Below, in pieces: positions 53,248 to 63,732 of a DNA stretch of 64,000 nucleotides (its first letter is position 1; the number at the start of each line of letters is the position of its first letter). Both the position numbers and the translations under genes were made by a program. The notes under the pieces were generated by a model. It made no database searches. It was not told the DNA's origin and saw only the letters and a list, made by a program, of their open reading frames with translations. Source of the stretch: Flavobacteriaceae bacterium (GTDB taxonomy: Bacteria > Bacteroidota > Bacteroidia > Flavobacteriales > Flavobacteriaceae); assembly GCA_947459635.1 (NCBI GenBank), contig CANHEA010000004.1:1-64000 (forward strand), given 5' to 3'.

Positions 53248-53486
53248 TGAAAAGCACATTCCTCATACCGGTTTATCTTGTAGGCAAAATTGGCTGCCAT
53301 TTGGCGGGACACCGCTTTGTTACAACACGATCTGTAACGAAATATTTCAAAGAGTACCGATGCAAGAATTGTGGTTTAGAATTGACCAATGATGAAAACG
53401 GGAAAAAAGTATCTCTAACGCCTTCCCACCGTGAAATTAATGAAACGCTCAGTCAATTTTACCAAAAACGCCAAAATGCAGGATAG
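53247..53486 (+). CDS. Small Cys/His protein, zinc-ribbon-like
   Basis: A protein of 79 residues from ATG 53247 (MKSTFLIPVYLVGKIGCHLA). The layout GCHLAGHRF, then about 15 residues later YRCKNCGLEL, gives Cys/His and CxxC metal-ligand pairs, a likely zinc ribbon. Similar small proteins in prophages carry the DUF1660 label, but I cannot confirm membership. Its start is fixed by the promoter at 53192-53222. Function unknown. Confidence 0.6.
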   Translation: MKSTFLIPVYLVGKIGCHLAGHRFVTTRSVTKYFKEYRCKNCGLELTNDENGKKVSLTPSHREINETLSQFYQKRQNAG

Positions 53487-53552
53487 CTAAATTTTATCAG
53501 TAACTTTTCCTTAACTTGTTCGACCTATTCCCAATCTAAAAAAACGAACACT

Positions 53553-54455
53553 TTGGAAACGATCCTTTCAATTGAAAATCTAAACAAGCGTTTTGGACCA
53601 ATTCACGCGGTCAAGAACGTTTCCCTCGAAATAAAAAAAGGCAATGTATATGGAATTTTGGGTCCAAATGGATCCGGAAAATCAACAACTTTAGGAATTG
53701 TTTTGAATGTAGTCAACAAAACTTCAGGAGACTACAGTTGGTTCGGCGGAACGATGCAAACCCATGAAGCGTTGAAAAAAGTAGGAGCTATTATCGAGCG
53801 TCCGAATTTCTATCCCTACATGACTGCCCGTGAAAATCTGGAATTGGTTTGTAAGATTAAAGGCATTGCCTATACGAAAGTGCGCGAAAAGCTAGAATTG
53901 GTTGGGCTAATGGATCGTGAAAATAGCAAGTTCAGTACCTTTTCTTTGGGAATGAAACAGCGACTTGCCATTGCCTCTGCCCTTCTCAATGATCCTGAAA
54001 TTTTAATTTTAGACGAGCCAACCAACGGATTAGATCCTCAAGGAATTCATCAAATTAGAGACATCATCAAATTAATCGCATCCCAAGGCACAACCATTTT
54101 GTTAGCTTCTCATTTGTTGGATGAAGTAGAAAAGGTTTGCTCACACGTTTTGATTCTTCGAAAAGGCGAAGTGCTTTATTCGGGAAGTGTTGATGCGATG
54201 ACGTCCAACGAAGGCTTTTTTGAATTGCAAAGCGATGATAATCATCAATTGATGGTATTTCTTTCTGCCTTTGAGGGCATTGATAAACTTTCGGAAGAAA
54301 ATGGAAAAGTCTATGCCTATTTGAAGAAACCTATCGAATCTAAAGAATTGAATCGTTTCCTTTTTGAAAAGGGCTTAGTGCTAAGTCATTTGGTTAAGCG
54401 TAAACATAGTTTAGAAGAGCAATTTCTTCAACTCACTAGCAAATCCCAAATCTAA
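53553..54455 (+). CDS. ABC transporter ATP-binding protein (BcrA/GldA-like exporter type)
   Basis: A 300-residue ABC ATPase. Start is TTG (METILSIENLNKRF); no in-frame ATG exists before the Walker A. Walker A GPNGSGKST (37-45), signature FSLGMKQR, Walker B ILILDEPTNGLDP, switch His in LLASHLLDEVE, then a C-terminal extension of about 80 residues typical of the drug/antibiotic exporter subfamily. It pairs with the permease gene 16 bases downstream. Substrate unknown. The C-terminal extension does not identify it as GldA. Confidence 0.88.
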   Translation: METILSIENLNKRFGPIHAVKNVSLEIKKGNVYGILGPNGSGKSTTLGIVLNVVNKTSGDYSWFGGTMQTHEALKKVGAIIERPNFYPYMTARENLELVCKIKGIAYTKVREKLELVGLMDRENSKFSTFSLGMKQRLAIASALLNDPEILILDEPTNGLDPQGIHQIRDIIKLIASQGTTILLASHLLDEVEKVCSHVLILRKGEVLYSGSVDAMTSNEGFFELQSDDNHQLMVFLSAFEGIDKLSEENGKVYAYLKKPIESKELNRFLFEKGLVLSHLVKRKHSLEEQFLQLTSKSQI

Positions 54456-54471
54456 AATCGTAAAATCCACT

Positions 54472-55308
54472 ATGAAAAGATTACTCGCCATCGAATTGCA
54501 AAAAATATGGAAAAACAAAGCCAGTCGTGTTTTGACGCTTGCCTATTTTATCATCTTGTCATTTATTGCGCTTATTGCTTCAGTCAAATTTAATATAGGA
54601 AGTTTTCAATTGAGAATCGCCGACGAAGGCATTTTTAATTTTCCATATATCTGGCATTTCAATACCTATATCGCTGCTATTTTGAAGTTCTTTTTGGCTA
54701 TCGTAATTGTCTCGATGATGGCAAACGAATACAGTTATGGGACCTTAAAGCAAAATCTGATTGACGGCTTGAGTAAGAAAGAATTTGTATTGTCTAAATT
54801 CCTAACGGTTTTTGTCTTTGCCGCAAGTTCTACCATTTTTGTGTTCATTATGTCATTAATACTTGGCCTATGCTTTTCTTCTTACACTGAAATTGGTATT
54901 ATTTTCTCAGAATTGGAGTACTTAGTCGCCTATTTCGTAAAACTTTTAGGCTTCTTCTCCTTCTGCTTGTTCTTGGGCATCTTGGTTAAGCGTTCTGCTT
55001 TTGCCTTGGGTTTTTTACTATTATGGAGCATTTTGGAAGGAATTGCTCGGGGAATACTAACATTCAAGGTCTTTCCAGAGGGTAACACAGCCTCCTATAT
55101 TACAATGCTTTTCCCTTTAGAATCGATGTCGAATTTGATTGTCGAACCATTCTCAAGATTGTCTTTTGTAAAAACCATCGGTACGCAAATCGGTGTAACG
55201 CAGATCAAAGACTACAGCGTTCATTGGTACGGAATCTTAATCGTTTTGGCGTGGACCTATTTGTTTATGTTATTCTCCTATAAATTACTGCAAAAAAGAG
55301 ATTTATAG
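54472..55308 (+). CDS. ABC-2 type transporter permease
   Basis: A 278-residue membrane protein with about six transmembrane segments (near 20-40, 68-88, 105-130, 148-170, 175-195, 250-270) and the ABC-2 permease motif NEYSYGTLKQNLIDGLSKKE in the first cytoplasmic loop. It is the membrane half of the exporter encoded by the gene 16 bases upstream. The leader between them is an AAATC/AAATC-like repeat run (about 54441-54462). Substrate unknown. Confidence 0.88.
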   Translation: MKRLLAIELQKIWKNKASRVLTLAYFIILSFIALIASVKFNIGSFQLRIADEGIFNFPYIWHFNTYIAAILKFFLAIVIVSMMANEYSYGTLKQNLIDGLSKKEFVLSKFLTVFVFAASSTIFVFIMSLILGLCFSSYTEIGIIFSELEYLVAYFVKLLGFFSFCLFLGILVKRSAFALGFLLLWSILEGIARGILTFKVFPEGNTASYITMLFPLESMSNLIVEPFSRLSFVKTIGTQIGVTQIKDYSVHWYGILIVLAWTYLFMLFSYKLLQKRDL

Positions 55309-55316
55309 TATCTTTG
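55309..55316 (+). promoter_or_regulatory. -7 promoter box of the first type B protein gene
   Basis: TATCTTTG, a TAnnTTTG match, overlapping the end of the permease gene's stop region and 8 bases before the ATG. Very short leader; could give the T9SS genes their own transcript. Confidence 0.35.
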
Positions 55317-55324
55317 CCGATGCT

Positions 55325-57619
55325 ATGAAATTTTTACGTCATTTTCATTTTGTTTTAGTATTCTTTTGCTTAACAGGAAACTGTTTTGGTCAATATATTC
55401 AAGTTGATGATACTTATGGTGTTCAGCAACTAATAGAAAATGTTCTGATCAATAGTCCATGCGCCAATGCCAGTAACTTTACAGTATCCGGAGACCCTTT
55501 TAGCGGCGGCGAGCAAAGTTTTGGTTACTTTAACGCCGGAACAAGCGGCTTCCCTTTTTCAGAAGGCATCGTTTTGAGTACGTCAAGAGCCAAAAGAACT
55601 GAAGGTCCGAATAACAATCTGATTGATGAAGGATTAACTTCCTGGCTCGGTGATTCGGACTTAGAAGACGCTTTAAATATATCAGGAACTTTTAATGCGA
55701 CCGTCATGGAGTTCGATTTTACTCCGTTAACAAGCAAAATCAGTTTTGACTACATATTTGCTTCCGAAGAATATCAAGGCACTGCACCATGTCAGTATTC
55801 AGATGGGTTCGCTTTCTTACTCAAAGAAGCCGGCACTACAAATCCGTATAAGAACCTCGCTCTAATTCCAAATACTACTACACCAGTTTTGGTTACAACG
55901 GTCCATCCGAATATACCAGGCCGTTGTCCAGCCATCAACGAGAATTATTTTGGTGGCTATAATGGATCTAATGCAGCAATCAATTTTAATGGACAGACCA
56001 CTGTACTCACTGCAAAGTCAGACGTCATCCCGGGCAGAACATATCACATAAAATTAGTAATTGCGGATCATGAGAATATTCGCTATGATTCAGCAATATT
56101 CCTAGGAGGAGGCAGTTTCGACGTGGGAACAGATTTAGGTCAAGACCAATTGATTTCAACTAATAATCCCGTTTGTGCGAACCAGACTTTCAATATTCAA
56201 ACCTATGAAATCGGAAGTAATTCCTATAAATGGTTTAAGGATAATGTTGAAATTCCATTAGAAACTAATTCGAATTTGATTGTATCAACTCCTGGAACTT
56301 ATAGCGTAGAAATCACCTTAGGTGGTACAACTTGCATTGCAAAAGGCAAAATCGTGATTGAATACGCACCAGCGCCTACTTTGACAACCATAAACGTGGA
56401 GCAATGCGACGAAGATTTGGATGGCAGTACTTTATTCAATTTGACTAAATTAGATACTACTATTACTAATAATGATCCGAATTTCGGGCCCGTAACCTAT
56501 TTTGAAAATCTACTCGATGCCCAAAACCAAGTTTTTACAAATGCGATTTTAAATCCAAATTCCTATTCGAGTAGTACGAAAACCATTTATGCTACGGTTA
56601 CTAATAATTTTGGATGTTTGACTGTTGCCACCATTTCACTTCAAGTTTCTAGTAATGCATTTCCAAATATTGTAGATTTTGAGACCTGCGATTTAGACAA
56701 TGTAATTGATGGATTTTATGCTTTCCAATTGAGTGATATTGATGCTCAGGTATTGAATGGATTACCCTCTGGGCTAGTCGTTACTTATTATCCAACATAT
56801 AACGACGCGTTATTGCAAACGAATATCTTACCTTCTATTTATACAAATGAAACGCAATTTATTTCTAGAATTTATGCTAAGATTTTAGATGGAACCAGTT
56901 GCTATGGCATTCAACCTGTTGATTTGTATGTAAATAGTCATTCGCCACCTAATTTCGAAGACCAAGAAGTCTATCTATGTGACAATGTCCCTTTAACAGT
57001 GAGCATTGCGACCAATTTCTTTTCCTATAATTGGAGTAATGGTGACAATGATTTTTCGACTCAGCTCAATGCACCTGGAGATTATACCGTTACAGTGACA
57101 AATAGTGATGGTTGTGAAGCGACTAAAAAATTTATTGCCATTGCATCGGGTGCTCCAACAATAACTTCTGTGGATATTAACGATTTTCAAGGCGACTCAA
57201 ATTCGGTGACCATCTATGTGACTGGACTCGGAACTTGGGAATACTCGCTAGATGGCATTAGTTACCAAGACAGCCCCGTTTTCAATAATGTTTTACCAGG
57301 TGAATATCAAGTTCATGTTCGAGACCAATTCCTTTGCGGTGATGACACTTTCGATATTTTCGTTCTGAATTACACTAGTTTCTTTACACCCAATGACGAT
57401 ACATATAATGATGTTTGGACCATCGAAAATATAGAATTTTACCCTAACGCAGTAATTCAAATCTTTGATAGGTTTGGAAAATTCCTCAAACAAATCGCCC
57501 CACAAAATGGTTGGGATGGCACATTTATGGGAAAGAAACTACCATCAGATGATTATTGGTTTGTTATGCAACTAAACAACGGTCGCACAATAAAAGGGCA
57601 TTTTTCACTCAAACGATAG
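55325..57619 (+). CDS. T9SS type B protein with choice-of-anchor L domain
   Basis: A 764-residue exported protein. Order: signal peptide (1-23, ending GQ), a choice-of-anchor L domain (about 24-270; SEGIVLSTSRAKRTEG, ISFDYIFASEEYQGTAP, YHIKLVIADHENIRYDSAIF), Ig-like modules (about 280-590), and a T9SS type B sorting domain (about 675-764; FFTPNDDTYNDVWTIENI through IQIFDRFGKFLKQ to GHFSLKR). Shares its last 170 residues with the next gene's product. Surface or matrix protein; ligand unknown. 16 bases after the permease gene. Confidence 0.88.
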   Translation: MKFLRHFHFVLVFFCLTGNCFGQYIQVDDTYGVQQLIENVLINSPCANASNFTVSGDPFSGGEQSFGYFNAGTSGFPFSEGIVLSTSRAKRTEGPNNNLIDEGLTSWLGDSDLEDALNISGTFNATVMEFDFTPLTSKISFDYIFASEEYQGTAPCQYSDGFAFLLKEAGTTNPYKNLALIPNTTTPVLVTTVHPNIPGRCPAINENYFGGYNGSNAAINFNGQTTVLTAKSDVIPGRTYHIKLVIADHENIRYDSAIFLGGGSFDVGTDLGQDQLISTNNPVCANQTFNIQTYEIGSNSYKWFKDNVEIPLETNSNLIVSTPGTYSVEITLGGTTCIAKGKIVIEYAPAPTLTTINVEQCDEDLDGSTLFNLTKLDTTITNNDPNFGPVTYFENLLDAQNQVFTNAILNPNSYSSSTKTIYATVTNNFGCLTVATISLQVSSNAFPNIVDFETCDLDNVIDGFYAFQLSDIDAQVLNGLPSGLVVTYYPTYNDALLQTNILPSIYTNETQFISRIYAKILDGTSCYGIQPVDLYVNSHSPPNFEDQEVYLCDNVPLTVSIATNFFSYNWSNGDNDFSTQLNAPGDYTVTVTNSDGCEATKKFIAIASGAPTITSVDINDFQGDSNSVTIYVTGLGTWEYSLDGISYQDSPVFNNVLPGEYQVHVRDQFLCGDDTFDIFVLNYTSFFTPNDDTYNDVWTIENIEFYPNAVIQIFDRFGKFLKQIAPQNGWDGTFMGKKLPSDDYWFVMQLNNGRTIKGHFSLKR

Positions 57620-57649
57620 TATTTGTATTTTATTTGCTAATTTTATCCA

Positions 57650-60600
57650 ATGAAAAAGATATACCTACTATTTTTTCTGCTGTTTTCTATTGGATGCTTT
57701 GCTCAATTTAGCAAAATCCATTATATCCCGCCTTTATCAGGAACAAATGATGTATCAGGTAGTGCCCAAGAACAATTTTTATATATTTCTACGCCAACAG
57801 TTACCCCAGTAAACTTTCGAATTATTCAACTTGGGGGCACCACTATAACTGCAACAGTGTCTAAAAGCAGCCCCTATGTCTTTAATGCTGGATTCGGAGT
57901 AAGTACACAATTGATGGTGCAAAAAAGCGATGTCAATACCATCCAAACTAACAAAGGCTTCATCATCGATGCTGATGATTTGGTTTATGTTTCCGTTAGA
58001 ATTATTGCAGGCAACGGGAATCAGTCTGGCGCAGTCGTATCAAAAGGACTAGCTGCGTTGGGAACTCAATTTAGAATTGGATCGTTACTCAATACAAATC
58101 CGAACCTTTCCTTTGGCGAGAGACATCACACGTTTGTTTCAGTTCTTGCTACTGAAAATAACACCTTGGTGCGATTTGAAGACATCAAACCTGGAGTCGT
58201 GTTACTCAATAATGCACCGGCGGGAAATAATCCGGCTCCGATTATCTTAAATAGCGGCGAGAGCTTCGTCATGGCAGTAGAAGGTCCGTTAGATCCGATG
58301 GCGCCAGACCAACTTACGGCAAACAGAGATGGGTTGATTGGGTCTTTAGTTCTCTCTAATAAACCTATTGCCGTTAACTGCGGATCGTTTGCTGGAACAA
58401 ATGCCGATAACAATTTAGACTTGGGTTTTGACCAAATTGTATCGGTGGAAAGAACAGGAAAAGACTATATTTTTATAAAGAGTACAGGGCAAGATGTTGT
58501 CGAAAGAGTGCTATTAGTCGCGCACAGCAACGGTACCGAAATTCGACTAAATGGAAATACTGGTGCGCCAGATTATGTGATTAATTCAGGACAGTATCTT
58601 GATTTAAATGGAAGCAATTTCGATGCACAAGGGAATCTCTACGTGCAATCATCCAAAAATGTTTTTGCTTATCAGACTATTGGCGACGACAGTAGAACTG
58701 ATTTTGCCAACCAAGAACTCTTCTTTGTTCCGCCTTTGAGTTGCGAAACACCAAAATTAATTGACAACATTCCGCTGATTAATCAAATCGGAACAAGGAC
58801 ATATTCAATTTCTAAAATAACATTAATTACAAAATCAACAGCAACTCTAAATTTTCAAATCAATGGCGTCAATAATACGCTAGCTGCTATTAGCTCGATT
58901 CCTGGGGTCGTTGTTACGGGTCCAACAATAGTCAACACTTCGTTGGGCAGTTACGACACCTACATTATTACAGGTTTGGCGGGAAATATTGGTGTCTATT
59001 CAACCGCGGAATTGTATTTGGCAGCTTATGGTACAGATGGCGCGGCCACTTTTGGCGGATTCTATTCTGGTTTCATTTTTAAACCCGAAATTACATTCAA
59101 CTTGTTGAACGTCACGCAAAACAATTGTATCCCAAATGCAGTGCTTAACGTAAATTCGTTAAGTTCTTTCGATACTTTTCAGTGGTATTTTAATGGTAAT
59201 CCAATTCCGTCAGCCAATCAAAACTTCTATAATCCCCTAGTAGCAGGCTACTATTACGTTAAAGCTGCCATCGGCAATTGCGGAACCAACGAAATTTCTT
59301 CGGATGAAATTCCGATTAGTTCTTGTCCAATTGACTCCGACAATGATTTAGCAAACGACAATATCGACATCGATTTTGATAACGACGGTATACCCAACTG
59401 CGAGGAATCACTGGGCGACTTAGGGATTAACTTGGCAGATACTAGCACGATCACTGTAGCTACTTCCGGCAGCAATACTCCGGATCCAAATCCTTTCGTT
59501 GGGAACATCAATGGTGATTTCGTGACCAAAACACCAATAGGAAAAAATAATGCCGTAACAGTTCAAAAAACCTTCGCCGCGCCAACAAACATTTCGCTGC
59601 AATATGTCAATTCGGCGTCAGCAGCTAATTTAATCAACTTTAATGCTGATTTCGTTCTCACTTGCGATGTAAGCAAGACCATAACAGTTCAAAATCCAGA
59701 TAATCAATTATTAATTGATACCAACTACGATGACATTTACGAAAGTGGCGTCACCGTATATTCCTCTTATGAAGTGCGTTTCAGAGTAAACAGTGCAACA
59801 CCATTAGCGCCAGGAACAGGCACCTTCCGATTCAAATCTGCCTCCACGACCAGTATTACTTTAAAGCATGTTAATCTGTCGGATGCGGATCCTAATAATG
59901 CGACCTTTAAATTGGTAACAACCTGTGTTGCAAAAGACAGTGACGGCGACGGCGTTCAAGATGCACTAGATTTGGACAGTGATAACGATGGTATTTTAGA
60001 CCAAACCGAAGCACTAGGAACAAGCCCCATTACTCCTTTGAATACAGATGTAAATGTTGATGGAATGGACGACGCTTTTGGAAACGGAATCACACCTGCT
60101 GATACGGATGGCGACGGTGTTTCAAATAATCTCGACTTGGATAGTGATAACGACGGAATTTTTGATTTAATAGAAGCCGGCAGTTCTGCAAGCGATAGCA
60201 ATGGTGACGGAAGAATCGACGGAAGTCCTGCAAGTTTTGGCGCCAATGGTGTTTATAATCTCATAGAAACTGGATCAAATTCAGGGATTTTGAATTATAT
60301 AGTACGCGACTCAAATAGCGATAATGTGGCCAATTATATCTCACTAGAAAGTGACGGTGACGGTTGCAATGATGTTATTGAAGCTGGATTTGTTGATCCT
60401 GATGGCGATGGAATGCTCGGTAGTTCTCCGTTTACAGTAGATGCAAATGGTCTAATAACTAGTGGGATTGGCTATATTTTGCCGAATTCAAACTACATTT
60501 CTAGCGCGCCGATTACGATTATTTCCCAACCTTCGGTGGCACCCTTCTGCGCCTACCAAAATTCTGTAATAACAATTACCACATCGCCTTTAGATTCTTA

Positions 60601-62791
60601 TCAATGGCAAGTATACACAAGTGGTACTTGGGTATCAATTGTGGACGGTCCTAATTATGCGCAAAGTAATACAAGTACGCTACAACTTACTACTATTCCT
60701 TTTTCCTTTAATGGCAATAGATATCGCGTGATATTGCGTAAAAACGGAAACATATGCGAAGTGATTTCAAATGAAGTAGTCTTGGAATTGTACAATGTTC
60801 CTATTCTAAATTCACCAACGACGCTAGTGCAATGCGACAACGACAATAACGGATTTACTACTGTCAATTTGAGACAAAAAGAAAGTGATATCACTTCCGT
60901 TACCGACCGGGTATTCACCTACTATAAAACGTTTTTGTCTGCGGAATCGGGTAATGAGAGTTCTCCTAATTTTATCTCTAATCCTTTGAGTTATTTTACC
61001 AATTCGACGACGATTTGGGTTCGTATTGTTGACCAATTGCATGGTTGTTTTAGTGTAGCTGAATTGAATGTAGTCGTTTCTAATACGCAAATTATAAATA
61101 CTTACAATCGCCGCTATTATAGATGTGACGATTTCTTAGATGCTTTTGGAAATAACAATAGCGACAACAATGATCGAGATGGAATTGCCACATTTGATTT
61201 TAGTAGCGCAACTGCCGATATCATTGGCATTCTTCCAACGTCATCAATTTATAGTATTAAGTATTACAAAAATTTTCAAGATGCGTCTATGGAGCTTGAT
61301 ACCAACGGTAATTCGTTAGAAATTTCTCAAGATATTAACGCACCAGAAAGTATTTACAATTTCAGAAATAGAGACTATCCTACGCACCAACAAATTTGGG
61401 TACGCGTCGAAAGTACGCTTGATAATGCTTGTTATGGCATCGGTCCCTACGTCACGCTTATTGTAGAGTCATTGCCAACTGCCAATCCTTATAATGACAC
61501 CAATATTATCCGCAAATGTGACGACAATCAAGATGGTATATTTGCCTTCGATACGTCCCAAATCGAATCGATTATATTGAATGGTCAAACCAATGTTGCT
61601 GTTAGTTATTTTGATCAAAATGGCGCGCCGCTTTCGAGTCCGCTTCCGAATCCATTTACAATTAACGGCAGCAAAACCATTACCGTTAGAGCTACAAATA
61701 CGATTACATTTGACCCCAATGGACCTTGTTACGATGAAGAGACCTTGCAATTTATTGTAGACGATTTACCTCAAGCTTTTCCTGTAGACACCACATTATT
61801 CACGGTTTGCGACGACGAGGATGATCCATTGCTGCAAGACGGCATGTTTGGATTTGATACGGCAGCCATCGAATCGCAAATATTGAATGGACAAACCTCA
61901 CTCGTTGTGAAATATTATGACCAAGCTGGACAACCGATTGCAAGTCCACTACCGAATCCTTTCGTAACCATTTCTCAAAACATCACTGCGGTAGTTGAAA
62001 ATCCGCTAAACGCGACCTGTCCTGCAAGTATTCAGATACCATTTGTGGTCAATCCGATGCCTAAGATTAAATTGTTAGGAAGCGATTTGCTTTGTTCTGA
62101 CAATCCCGAATTTACCATAACGATTGATGCCGCGATTGTCGACGGAAGTTCTACTTCCAATAATACCTATCAATGGTATCTCGATGGAAATCCGATTGTA
62201 GGCGGCACCCGCTATAGTTTGGTTATTAATACCGAAGGCGTTTATACTGTTGATGTCACGACGCCACAAGGTTGCTTAAAAACAAGAATTGTTGATGTGA
62301 CTGCTTCCGAAATTGCACAAATTCAAGAAATTAAGATTAGCGACCTAGCTGAATCTAATACAGTTGAAATCACTGCGACAGGCAATGGCGATTTGGTGTA
62401 TACGATTGATGATCTGACTGATTTTCAATATTCGAACATCTTTTACGATGTGCCGTACGGAATTCATCAGGTGTATGTAAAAGATATCAACGGATGTGGA
62501 CTCGTTGGTCCAATCGAAATCTATGTTTTAGGAATTCCAAAGTTTTTTACTCCTGATGGAGATGGCGTTAATGATACGTGGAATTTAGCGGGAAGTAGTT
62601 CCAAATTCAACAAGAATGCTGAAATACTTATCTTTGATCGTCATGGTAAATTTATTCACCAACAATTTGGTGATGACACAGGTTGGGATGGTACTTATAA
62701 TGGCAGACAATTGCCTTCTGACGATTATTGGTATGTGATTACCTTGGAAGACCAACGGGTCTTTAGAGGACACTTCAGCATGAGAAGATAA
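57650..62791 (+). CDS. Large T9SS type B protein with IgGFc-binding-like and thrombospondin type 3 modules
   Basis: A 1713-residue exported protein. Order: signal peptide (1-19, ending CFAQ), an IgGFc-binding-protein-like domain (about 20-480), an Ig-like module (about 500-560), calcium-binding thrombospondin type 3 repeats (about 562-930; DSDGDGVQDALDLDSDNDGI is typical), beta modules including two tandem repeats of about 95 residues around NGQT and SPLPNPF (1270-1460), and a T9SS type B domain at the end (FFTPDGDGVNDTWN through ILIFDRHGKFIHQ to GHFSMRR). Likely a calcium-stabilised surface adhesin. 30 bases after the previous gene. Confidence 0.88.
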   Translation: MKKIYLLFFLLFSIGCFAQFSKIHYIPPLSGTNDVSGSAQEQFLYISTPTVTPVNFRIIQLGGTTITATVSKSSPYVFNAGFGVSTQLMVQKSDVNTIQTNKGFIIDADDLVYVSVRIIAGNGNQSGAVVSKGLAALGTQFRIGSLLNTNPNLSFGERHHTFVSVLATENNTLVRFEDIKPGVVLLNNAPAGNNPAPIILNSGESFVMAVEGPLDPMAPDQLTANRDGLIGSLVLSNKPIAVNCGSFAGTNADNNLDLGFDQIVSVERTGKDYIFIKSTGQDVVERVLLVAHSNGTEIRLNGNTGAPDYVINSGQYLDLNGSNFDAQGNLYVQSSKNVFAYQTIGDDSRTDFANQELFFVPPLSCETPKLIDNIPLINQIGTRTYSISKITLITKSTATLNFQINGVNNTLAAISSIPGVVVTGPTIVNTSLGSYDTYIITGLAGNIGVYSTAELYLAAYGTDGAATFGGFYSGFIFKPEITFNLLNVTQNNCIPNAVLNVNSLSSFDTFQWYFNGNPIPSANQNFYNPLVAGYYYVKAAIGNCGTNEISSDEIPISSCPIDSDNDLANDNIDIDFDNDGIPNCEESLGDLGINLADTSTITVATSGSNTPDPNPFVGNINGDFVTKTPIGKNNAVTVQKTFAAPTNISLQYVNSASAANLINFNADFVLTCDVSKTITVQNPDNQLLIDTNYDDIYESGVTVYSSYEVRFRVNSATPLAPGTGTFRFKSASTTSITLKHVNLSDADPNNATFKLVTTCVAKDSDGDGVQDALDLDSDNDGILDQTEALGTSPITPLNTDVNVDGMDDAFGNGITPADTDGDGVSNNLDLDSDNDGIFDLIEAGSSASDSNGDGRIDGSPASFGANGVYNLIETGSNSGILNYIVRDSNSDNVANYISLESDGDGCNDVIEAGFVDPDGDGMLGSSPFTVDANGLITSGIGYILPNSNYISSAPITIISQPSVAPFCAYQNSVITITTSPLDSYQWQVYTSGTWVSIVDGPNYAQSNTSTLQLTTIPFSFNGNRYRVILRKNGNICEVISNEVVLELYNVPILNSPTTLVQCDNDNNGFTTVNLRQKESDITSVTDRVFTYYKTFLSAESGNESSPNFISNPLSYFTNSTTIWVRIVDQLHGCFSVAELNVVVSNTQIINTYNRRYYRCDDFLDAFGNNNSDNNDRDGIATFDFSSATADIIGILPTSSIYSIKYYKNFQDASMELDTNGNSLEISQDINAPESIYNFRNRDYPTHQQIWVRVESTLDNACYGIGPYVTLIVESLPTANPYNDTNIIRKCDDNQDGIFAFDTSQIESIILNGQTNVAVSYFDQNGAPLSSPLPNPFTINGSKTITVRATNTITFDPNGPCYDEETLQFIVDDLPQAFPVDTTLFTVCDDEDDPLLQDGMFGFDTAAIESQILNGQTSLVVKYYDQAGQPIASPLPNPFVTISQNITAVVENPLNATCPASIQIPFVVNPMPKIKLLGSDLLCSDNPEFTITIDAAIVDGSSTSNNTYQWYLDGNPIVGGTRYSLVINTEGVYTVDVTTPQGCLKTRIVDVTASEIAQIQEIKISDLAESNTVEITATGNGDLVYTIDDLTDFQYSNIFYDVPYGIHQVYVKDINGCGLVGPIEIYVLGIPKFFTPDGDGVNDTWNLAGSSSKFNKNAEILIFDRHGKFIHQQFGDDTGWDGTYNGRQLPSDDYWYVITLEDQRVFRGHFSMRR
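59330..60430 (+). repeat. Thrombospondin type 3 calcium-binding repeats (coding)
   Basis: Clusters of DxDxDG-type motifs (DSDNDL, DFDNDGIPN, DSDGDGVQD, DSDNDGILD, DTDGDGVSN, DSDNDGIFD, DSNGDGRID, DPDGDGMLG) interspersed with other sequence within the large type B gene. Confidence 0.8.
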
Positions 62792-62806
62792 TTGAAACTT
62801 TCTAGC

Positions 62807-63721
62807 ATGATAAAAACGGCATTTTTTTTCGTTATGATTACCATACTTACTCAAGCGCAAACGGTCAAAGTTACGACTGGAAAAGTAGAGCGCATCGAAA
62901 AATTCAAATCGCAGTTTGTTGATGCAAGAAACGTCGATGTCTGGTTGCCGGAGGGATATTCTACTTCAGAAAAATATGCTGTTTTATATATGCATGATGG
63001 ACAAATGTTGTTTGACCCAGCTTCCACCTGGAACAAACAAGCCTGGCAAGTAGATGCAATTGCAGGGAAATTGATTGCTGAAAAACAAATTCAAAAATGC
63101 ATTGTCGTTGGTATTTGGAATAATGACAAGAAACGACATCCCGAGTATTTTCCACAAAAGGTCTATCCTGCTTTCTCTGAAGAACAAAAGAAATTCATCT
63201 CGGATGACTTGATTAAAAGAGGAAAAATCGACAAGGAGTTTGATCCGATTTCCGATAATTATTTGAAGTTTATTGTCAAAGAATTGAAGCCTTATATTGA
63301 TAGGACCTACCCTACATTCTCCGATCGTAAGCATACTTTTATTTCTGGTTCAAGCATGGGCGGATTGATTTCGTTGTATGCTATTTGCGAGTATCCAAAG
63401 ATATTTGGCGGTGCAGGTTGTTTGTCGACGCATTGGACAGGAATCTATCAAAACAATGACAATCCAATTCCGGACGAGATTATTGCTTATTTGAAAGTTC
63501 ATTTGCCCGATCCAAAGAGCCACAAGATTTATTTTGATTATGGCAATAAGACTTTGGACAGTTTGTATCGCCCATGGCAATTGAAAGTTGATGTTGTCAT
63601 GAAAGCAAAAGGATACACCACGAAGCATTGGATGACGCAGTTTTTTGAAGGAAAGAATCATTCGGAAGAAGCGTGGCGGGAGCGTTTTCATGTTCCGTTA
63701 GCATTTTTATTGCGTGTTTAG
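62807..63721 (+). CDS. Secreted esterase of the alpha/beta-hydrolase (PF00756-like) family
   Basis: A 304-residue secreted hydrolase from ATG 62807 (MIKTAFFFVMITILTQAQ as signal peptide); a TTG at 62792 abutting the previous stop codon is the alternative. Catalytic features: YMHDGQMLFD, nucleophile elbow GSSMGG in FISGSSMGGLISLYAI, acid near DYGNKTLD, His in EGKNHSEEAW. Same fold as the gene at 13456, with an extra middle insertion. Directly follows the type B gene, so possibly co-transcribed. Substrate unknown. Confidence 0.8.
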   Translation: MIKTAFFFVMITILTQAQTVKVTTGKVERIEKFKSQFVDARNVDVWLPEGYSTSEKYAVLYMHDGQMLFDPASTWNKQAWQVDAIAGKLIAEKQIQKCIVVGIWNNDKKRHPEYFPQKVYPAFSEEQKKFISDDLIKRGKIDKEFDPISDNYLKFIVKELKPYIDRTYPTFSDRKHTFISGSSMGGLISLYAICEYPKIFGGAGCLSTHWTGIYQNNDNPIPDEIIAYLKVHLPDPKSHKIYFDYGNKTLDSLYRPWQLKVDVVMKAKGYTTKHWMTQFFEGKNHSEEAWRERFHVPLAFLLRV

Positions 63722-63732
63722 CACAGGTCTCT

